From contig WPIO01000003.1 in the NCBI GenBank assembly GCA_009760855.2, positions 2,414,001-2,478,000 on the forward strand: 64,000 nucleotides of DNA, given 5' to 3'. The translations under genes were made by a program, and so were the position numbers. This DNA is from Cristatella mucedo (Eukaryota; Bryozoa; Phylactolaemata; Cristatellidae). Positions within the stretch are counted from its first letter, which is position 1. Every line of letters starts with the position of its first letter. Positions 57,890-64,000 of this stretch are shown here, one piece after another. A model generated the notes under the pieces. It worked only from the letters and a program-made list of their open reading frames with translations, did not search any database and was not told the origin of the DNA.

Positions 57890-57990
57890 ATCCTGTTGGC
57901 GATCCTTTGTTGCTCACTGCAAGTGGTGGTGATAGCCGTTAAGGCTCCTTCGTAGCTATATGAATGAGGCCGTTGAATCAGCTAGTCCTG
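57890..57990 (+). mobile_element. SINE family 2 copy, truncated head
   Basis: GTTGGCGATCCTTTGTTGCT, GGTGGTGATAGCCGTTAAGG and AGGCCGTTGAATCAGCTAG. Confidence 0.8.
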
Positions 57991-58066
57991 CCAAGCTTTT
58001 AGGATTTCTAGCATGAAGGAGCTGGGTGGTTCATAGTCTTGTATAGGAAACTTGCCACCGTCTAAG

Positions 58067-58219
58067 GCCGGACGACTGCGAGGCATAGGCAGCACTGTCG
58101 TCGGCGTAGAAACGTCTACTGCCGGCCTGAATTGCTCTCGCTGCCGAGGCGCTGAGCTGCATCAACTGAGTCTTGGCGATGGACCGAGGGCGATGGACCC
58201 TTACGGAGAGAGCTTCAAG
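58067..58219 (+). CDS. RAB11FIP: Rab11-FIP, exon k leading into Rab11-binding domain
   Basis: This exon ends MDPYGESFK on a codon boundary; joined to the last exon it reads DPYGESFKVLVDMVVK. This lines up with NPYExLTHEELxxLVxK, the start of the FIP Rab11-binding domain. The 5' end is unsure. An acceptor ending GTCTAAG at 58066 gives phase 0 (used here), and one ending GCCGAG at 58148 gives phase 1 and a 71-nt exon. The donor GTTGCT is weak. The end of the exon is better supported than its beginning. Confidence 0.55.
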
Positions 58220-58465
58220 GTTGCTGGGCGTGCCGGATAGGACGGCCAGCGTCCTCATTGCAGTCTCTGTGCTGGGTCAGCAAGGCTCGTGTTAGCGTGG
58301 CCATCAGATGTTGCCAGCACAGCCTCGCTCATTGCTGTCGCATCTAATCTGGCCCTGACCCTGCTGCTGACTTGCTCCACATGCGCTCACATCGATTCGA
58401 GCTCCGGCAAGGTGAGCCTCGTTTTCGCTTCATGAGCTTAGTCTGCCACGTGTTGTGCCATTCAG

Positions 58466-58645
58466 GTACTGGTTGACATGGTCGTGAAAATGCGAGCCCA
58501 GCTAAAGAAAAAGGAAGACCACGTGCACGACCTGGAGGACTACATCGATCGTCTTTTACTGCGCGTGATGGCCGGTAATCCTGGCCTCCTTCAGGTGCCT
58601 CCGGAGAGCACGGCCGAAATGGCAACCATGTTCGGCAGGAAGTGA
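58466..58645 (+). CDS. RAB11FIP: Rab11-FIP, terminal exon with Rab11-binding domain
   Basis: Acceptor TGTGCCATTCAG, then VLVDMVVKMRAQLKKKEDHV, HDLEDYIDRLLLRVMAGNPG and LLQVPPE, ending at TGA after 59 codons. This is the C-terminal FIP-RBD: an amphipathic coiled coil with the hallmark LEDYIDxLLxRVM...PxLLxVP. It dimerises and grips the switch regions of Rab11 on recycling endosomes. Class I FIPs end within a few tens of residues of this motif, as here. Together with the C2 exons it fixes the gene family. Confidence 0.95.
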   Translation, partial: VLVDMVVKMRAQLKKKEDHVHDLEDYIDRLLLRVMAGNPGLLQVPPESTAEMATMFGRK

Positions 58646-59877
58646 CGCTGTTGCTACCTCAGCTAGTGGCCGCTGCTCATCGATGGTAGCAGCAGTGCAG
58701 GCATGGACAGTGGTCTGCTGACTTGGAAACTTTTTGTGATTGCCTTGTTGGCGGAGCCAGCCGATTATCGAGGCTCAGCCAACAGGCTGCTCTTTGCTAG
58801 TCCGAGGGAATTCACCCCCACCGGACAAGCTGCTAATGGAACCGCCTGCCCTTCTCACGTGCTGTCTGCTGCTACTGCGTTCTGCTTACTCTCGTGACGG
58901 CCCTCGCCGGACTGTGCCGCCTCGGTGGTTACACATGAATCTCTAGTCGGGAGGGTTTCCTGATTATGCAAACCTCTGCCCTTTGGTCATTTGTCTATCG
59001 GGATTTCGAATGTGCCATGCTGCACAGCTGTGCAGTGGGATGAGTGCCTTGTTGCCTGCGATGAGCCCTGTGTGCTGCCTCGATGTGCAGGTGTCGATCA
59101 AAGTGGTCTTTCAGAATCAGCCTCCGATGCCAAATGCGACGCCTGGCTTGTCTTGCGACTGCCGCTTGTGACACTTTGTCAGTCGGCCAAGTGCAAGACA
59201 CCTTGTCTAGCTCGCTGCAGTCACACTTGTCATAAATGCGTACGAATGGAGCCGGCTCGTCCTAAGTGGCAGCTTTGTTAGAGCGACATGTTTCACTCGC
59301 TGCACAGCATCGGTGCGATGTCGTTGATGATTTCTTATATGTTTCTCGAGTGCTGCTGCTTTGCACCTTCGTTTGCCCCTCTATCTCTCTCAATGACGCC
59401 AGTTACTTACGTTTGGTGCAAGAGTGACCTTATGTGGACATGCCATGACTTTTTGTCACCTAAATATGAAAGTAAATTAAAGTTCAGGAGTCGTTATCCA
59501 GACATTGTTGGGTATTTAACTATGCACTGACACTTTATTATTCTGAGGCATTCTGTATATGGAAATGGTTGAGCACCTTCTTTCAGCTAAACAATCGTCA
59601 GTTGTCTTATTGCTGTTGTATGGCAGCAGCATTAGGATGCCTTCAGTGAGTGCTGGGTTCTCTTATCCATTGTACGTGTCTCCTCGAGGTACACCATCTT
59701 GTCCACACGGTGGTCGTGGACTGTGGGCACTTCACCTGGCATAGTCGTACGGAGGGGGGCTCGTGCACAGCTGTGCAGGCTACATCACAGGTGCAGGCCT
59801 CGTGGTCGATTCTAACATTTAAATGTACCCTTCAGCATGCCTAGATTTGGCTGGCGATTTGCGACGGTGCTGGAGTT
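58646..59877. other. Region between two convergent genes
   Basis: Probably holds the 3' UTRs of the Rab11-FIP gene (+) and the unknown - strand gene. No clear AATAAA with a downstream GT-rich element was fixed for the + gene. Open frames at 58990-59280 have no recognised domain. Confidence 0.5.
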
Positions 59878-60047
59878 CTAGTCATCCTCGACGATGATGT
59901 TATATTTCCTGAACAGCCTCTCGAATATATCTTCCTCCTTATCCTCATCATTATTTGACGTGGTGGACAAGCGAGATAGAGTACCTCCGGCAGCAAGTGC
60001 TGCGGTGGACGTATTTGTGTCCCCATCGTCAGCCGTTGCAGCGGCAT
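59878..60047 (-). CDS. Unknown - strand gene, terminal exon
   Basis: On the - strand an acceptor TTCTCTTTTACAG opens a frame in phase 1: xAAATADDGDTNTSTAALAAG, then LSRLSTTSNNDEDKEEDIFE, ending RLFRKYNIIVEDD and TAG. It is Thr/Asn/Asp-rich and then acidic, with a conserved-looking amphipathic tail. Joining to 60475 completes an Asn codon. I do not recognise the family. Its stop faces the Rab11-FIP stop about 1.2 kb away, so the two genes converge. Confidence 0.72.
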
Positions 60048-60474
60048 CTGTAAAAGAGAAGGCTCGTACACAAGCGGGCATCGATATGTAACGGGCCTGT
60101 GAGTCCTTAACCACCTTGCCTAGCAACTTAATTCCACTGGCGTGAATAAATCTTTAGTCAGCCTATGAAAGGTATGCCTTGAACTAGATAGCATTAGACT
60201 AGTGATGTCAGAACCCATGCATTTGTTGGCTTGCAATTAAGCACAATCTTAAGTACAAGCGTTTTGAAATATTAGCGTTTGTACTGCACTTTCCGATTGG
60301 AAAGTGAAGGAAACCACCGACAAATGTCCAGAAGCTCGACTCGAGTGAGAGTTGCAGTAGGTCCATTCATTCCTGTCTACGGCACCTGGTACTACAGATA
60401 ATCTCACCACAGAGTACCCTGTTAATGTACAGGTACATTGAAGAGCTAGCTGCGATCCTGCTGACTTTACTTAC

Positions 60475-60613
60475 TAGCTTGCTCGTTGAACTGTCCCGGT
60501 GGCCAATCTGTTAGTGACGCTGAGTTTAGATCCACGATTTCTGGTTCAAAGACAGGCAGACCACGTGTGCTCGGTGCATGGAATATTTCAGGACCAGACG
60601 TATTGTTCAGTGG
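60475..60613 (-). CDS. Unknown - strand gene, penultimate exon
   Basis: The - strand reading starts after acceptor AGTTTCTAG and ends at a strong GTAAGT donor. It holds 46 whole codons plus one base: PLNNTSGPEIFHAPSTRGLP, then VFEPEIVDLNSASLTDWPPG and QFNEQA. It is non-repetitive and protein-like, with phase agreement on both sides. It is not similar to the transposon ORFs around it, and no domain is recognised. Confidence 0.75.
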
Positions 60614-60660
60614 CTAGAAACTTCTGAGCATGCTACCTTCGGTGTTGGGCATGAGTCTAC

Positions 60661-60726
60661 CATCAGGGGCTTGTGGAAGCCAAATATCTGCTTTGTTTCA
60701 TTCTGCATAGCCAGCCACTGGAAGAT
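60661..60726 (-). CDS. Unknown - strand gene, 22-codon exon
   Basis: Between acceptor CATATTTGGCAG and donor GTAGAC on the - strand lie exactly 22 codons: IFQWLAMQNETKQIFGFHKP, then LM. Phase 0 in and out agrees with the next exon at 60613. It is probably helical. It is separated from the next exon by a 47-bp intron, very short for this locus; a frame stop in that gap argues that it is spliced. Confidence 0.62.
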
Positions 60727-60941
60727 CTGCCAAATATGTACTAGAATTGAACCAAAGCGAGGTTCAGTAGCCTAGGGAGGCTGTTATGTGATACGGCCCA
60801 CTAGGGATCATCAGCTAAGCTAAGCCTGTCCTTTGACAAGAGGCAGTATGGGCGATGACTGCTTAATCTAGGTAATCGGATGCCAGGAGTTGGTCGGCCG
60901 AGAGGTGAGCTGGCAGAGCATCCCGGTTGCTCAGCACCCAC

Positions 60942-60978
60942 ATCCCTTAGGATGGATAACTGGCGTTCCTCGATCATG
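60942..60978 (-). CDS. Tentative upstream exon of the unknown - strand gene
   Basis: Acceptor GTAGTTGACAG and donor GTGGGT on the - strand frame 37 nt: one base, then MIEERQLSILRD ending on a codon boundary. It would continue as LRDIFQWLAMQNE, a plausible helix. The exon is too short to stand on its own, and the 5' part of the gene was not found. Confidence 0.35.
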
Positions 60979-61784
60979 CTGTCAACTACGAAAGGCCACC
61001 AGAAGCCACAGCCCGAGCGCGGCTGGAGATAAGCATGTTGTCACTTGTCTGCGTTCCCCTGCAGAATGTTGTGCGTGATCTCCCTCATTCTGAGTTGTGA
61101 CCTTGGTGAGCTGAGGTGTGCCGCTCCAGCGAGCTTCCATTATGTAGCCACTGCTGTTCAAATGTCATCGTGGTTGGTATTTGAAATTGTATCCCTGCCT
61201 TTCAGATAGCTCCGGCCCGATAGTGACCTCTCGCTTTGGGATGGCTGGCTTCCTTGTTTACTACGGCCCCCGTAGCCTATGTACCTATTGACCCCCCCCC
61301 CAGTTAGACTGTTTAGTTGTTGTTTTTCTGCTATTGTTGGTGAATGCGATACTGTTATAAAGAGGTTTGCTAAATCCTCTGCTCGTCTTGCTTTAGCCCT
61401 GGCGGACGGCGCCACTGGGACAGGTGGTGGTCGGGCGGGAAGTTGCCTACTCCTAATCTCGGTTACAGAATACTGCAGGCTATTCAATTGCAGTGATGTT
61501 GTCATGATTCTGAGCCGTTTTATTTATCAGAATAGACATGATATTTTGTTGATTTTTTTCTTGCACAGACGTTTGCCAGATTTCTCAGCACACATCAACC
61601 GCAAAAGTGGAAACCAGAATTAACAACCAAGCCGCCTCGAAGATTCAGAAGGATCAACCTCAGGCACTGGCTGGTCGCTGTTGTTATTGCAAGGCCTACT
61701 GTAAGATCTACCCTTAAATTCTGCCAGTCAAATGTCTGCTCACTAAAAATCACGGCACTCGCTGTCTGCTGTCAGGTTGTTCAG
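60979..61784. other. Region upstream of LINE B copy 2
   Basis: A C run near 61293. An acceptor-like TTTTTTTCTTGCACAG at 61568 is followed by a long open frame on + (THQPQKWKPELTTKPPRRFR in one phase). It could be the 5' region of LINE B or an exon of another gene; undecided. Confidence 0.4.
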
Positions 61785-63240
61785 AAGTTTGATGCGTTAG
61801 TTGCACGACTGGTGACACTGGTGACACGGGACCAGTGGCCACACTTGGTACCGACTGTAGACCCTTCGTGGCTTTTTTTGACCACCCTGTCAGTGATAGT
61901 TTGTCAGTGCTGAGTGATAGTAGTCTTAGCTTCGGCTTTTCGCATGGGCCGAGTAAGCTGCTAGCAGGTCCAAATCAAAGACCATACCTCTCACAGTTTT
62001 GATCTACCAACCCCCTTCTGGCTGTGTAAGCTTTTTTAAATGCAGAGGCTTTCGGAGTTCCTCATTAAAATAATCGTGTTTCTCGGGCCGTTATTGGTCG
62101 CAAAAGACTTCAACGTTCACTCTGCCAACCCTAGCAACAGATTAGAGCCCGGATTAGAGACAAAGGTTCTTTGCAAACTAGCGCCCAGTTTCCCTTCTTT
62201 CTTTTTTGTCAAAAAACTGTAAGAGTGTCGCTTAGCAGCTTTTTAGCACACCGGAAAGAACAAATTCTCAGAGAAATTTCAGTCGGGATTCAAGCTACGC
62301 CACTCCTCTGAAACTGCTCTCCTCTGTGAACCTAATGACATCCTACGAAGCAACGACGACGGGAAACGCACTGCCCTAGAACTGCTAGCTCTATCAGCTG
62401 CCTGCGACACCATTGATCACGATATCCTAATCGAACGATTGAGAACAACAATTGGTCTGGCAGACGAGGCACTGGCGTGGTTCAAATCGTACTTGTCCGA
62501 TCTTTTTGAATCCGGGTCGTGTGGGGGTCAGGTCTCATCCACCTAACCAAGTCACCCGTGGAGTCCCACAGGGTCGTCCATCCTTGGTCCGTTGCTGTTC
62601 TCTATTTATACTCAACTTCTTGGAAAAGTGATCCGGGCTCATGGAATAGGTTATTACTTTTATGCTGACGATGCTCAGCTGTAGCTGTCATTGAAACCGT
62701 CGGAATCTGCTGCAGCGACTGATAAATTGGCGGCTGATCAACGGATAAAGAGCCAAGTTCTTACGCTGACCCACAAGCCCGCCACGGCTTGGCTCTGTAC
62801 CTAGCTGAACTGTAGCACCAGTTGCACCCTCCTCGTGTCCTCAGGTCATGTATAGACAAAAAATGAGCTATTCCATTCCTGTGCTTCAAGAACGTAGGCG
62901 ATAGAAGCTTTGGGTCTGCAGGCCCTAGACTGTGAAACTCACCTGCACAATTCTTACGAAACGATATCTACTCTACTGCTTCCAACTGTGGCACATCCTT
63001 TCCAGTAGTCCTGAGCTGCACCTTCCATGCTAATCACTACGTCAACTGCCCTCCTGACTCAGCTATGAGTCTCCCTTTCTCTTTGTTGCGTAAGCTGAAG
63101 TCTGCTGGCTACCGAATGCCTACCGAAAGCCGCTTAGGCTGTGAGTGGGCTGTTTAAAACTCTGTGGCGTAACTCCCAATTTTTTCTTTGTGACTTCGTG
63201 GAGTTACCAACGAGATACATTTACCTGTTCATGTAAGATG
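61785..63240 (+). mobile_element. LINE family B, copy 2, decayed
   Basis: TTAGTTGCACGACTGGTGAC matches 55071 onward. GGATTAGAGACAAAGGTTCT and AGCGCCCAGTTTCCCTTCTT correspond to 56030-56075. The counterparts of [15 protein letters not shown] and of [11 protein letters not shown] are recognisable near 62400 and 62655 but carry stops. The 3' end CGAATGCCTACCGAAAGCCG and AAAACTCTGTGGCGTAACTC matches copy 1. Confidence 0.83.
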
Positions 63241-64000
63241 AGGTCATGTGAGTTAACTGCTTCATTTATCTATGGGCAGAAGGGTCTTAGTAGACCCTGG
63301 AATACCCTATAGCTAGGTGTGACCAGGGTGAAGCCATGTCAGCAGTAGTGTAGCTCTCTGCACTATACGAAATTCTCACCAGCAGGAGTTAACACCCCCT
63401 GAAATATTGGTACGACCGCGAGACACCAAGGTGGCACTTGGTTTTGAAAGGTGAGTGCCCCTGGTGACGCTCTGTTGGTCAGGCTAGTCATGACCTACCT
63501 GTAGCCTTCAAGGTTGACATGGCATCTCTAAGAATATCACCATCAAGAAGCTGCTTTTTCTTTACTTGACCTAAAAATCAAAGCAAACATTAAGTATGGA
63601 CTTGTTTGCGAGCACATATGCAGCCATATGCATGTACGGTTTCGTTTATCCATAGTTTAGCCCGGTCAGTTCCTGCTATAAACACTGAGCCGTAGTGAGC
63701 TGCTCATTATGGTCGCCAGCGTATATTTACCTTAAAATAAACATTTTAGAGCTATATTTTAGCTACGAAGTTTGGTTTTTGCGTTTAGGTGTTGCATGTT
63801 TTTGGATTTTCGGTTTAGGATTTAATGGTTAGATTTTTAGGTTAGAATTTTCGGGTTGTGAGTTCAGGTTTTAAAGCTTAGGGCTTAGTATTTAAGTTTC
63901 AGGAAGAAATTCGAGAGGGAAAAGATAGGTCAGGATATTTTTTAGCGTAAATATAAACAGATGCTGGCGACCATGCTGAACAGCCTGCTATGGGTACTGC
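63241..64000. other. Unclassified right end of the window
   Basis: No exon or known repeat. 63760-63900 holds a loose repeat of TTTAGG / TTAGGTTT-type words (GTTTAGG, TTTAGGATTTAA, TTTTTAGGTTAG). Confidence 0.5.

Overview
This is intron- and transposon-rich nuclear DNA from an animal, most likely an invertebrate. The evidence is GT-AG exons scattered over tens of kilobases, L2/CR1-type non-LTR retrotransposons ending in ATT repeats, tRNA-like SINEs, a PIF/Harbinger transposase remnant, foldback elements, and long microsatellites. No bacterial operons, CRISPR arrays, rRNA genes or intact tRNA genes were seen. The species cannot be told from the sequence.

The main host gene is a class I Rab11 family-interacting protein (RAB11FIP1/2/5 type) on the + strand. 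I assembled it by eye from small exons whose reading phases agree: 7561-7599, 15754-15856, 18087-18224 and 18584-18765 (N-terminal C2 domain); 27144-27256, 34510-34701, 35679-35800, 42395-42477, 42586-42711 and 48243-48523 (charged and low-complexity middle region); and 58067-58219 and 58466-58645 (C-terminal Rab11-binding domain and stop). The first coding exon is not found and may lie before the window. The exact join between about 48.4 and 58.2 kb is uncertain. Exons total about 1.5 kb within about 51 kb, so introns are over 95 percent of the gene.

A second host gene converges from the right on the - strand. Its last exons are 60978-60942 (tentative), 60726-60661, 60613-60475 and 60047-59878, ending in an acidic C-terminus. 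I do not recognise the family.

Most of the rest is mobile DNA inside the introns. LINE family A (L2-like; about 20 pieces, both strands) includes one nearly full-length decayed copy at 22228-25420 and young 5'-truncated copies at 19827-21369 and 45743-47424, each nested in an older relative. LINE family B has copies at 55060-57870 and 61785-63240 and an inverted pair of 3' ends at 16845-17225. SINE family 1 carries a 3' end like that of LINE A. SINE family 2 is a separate tRNA-like family of about 155 bp. A foldback family has two copies (36090-36915 and 16340-17540). A dead PIF/Harbinger transposase lies at 4840-5480. Large simple repeats include a 670-bp TCCC tract (29739-30407) and a 650-bp pyrimidine minisatellite (34937-35592).
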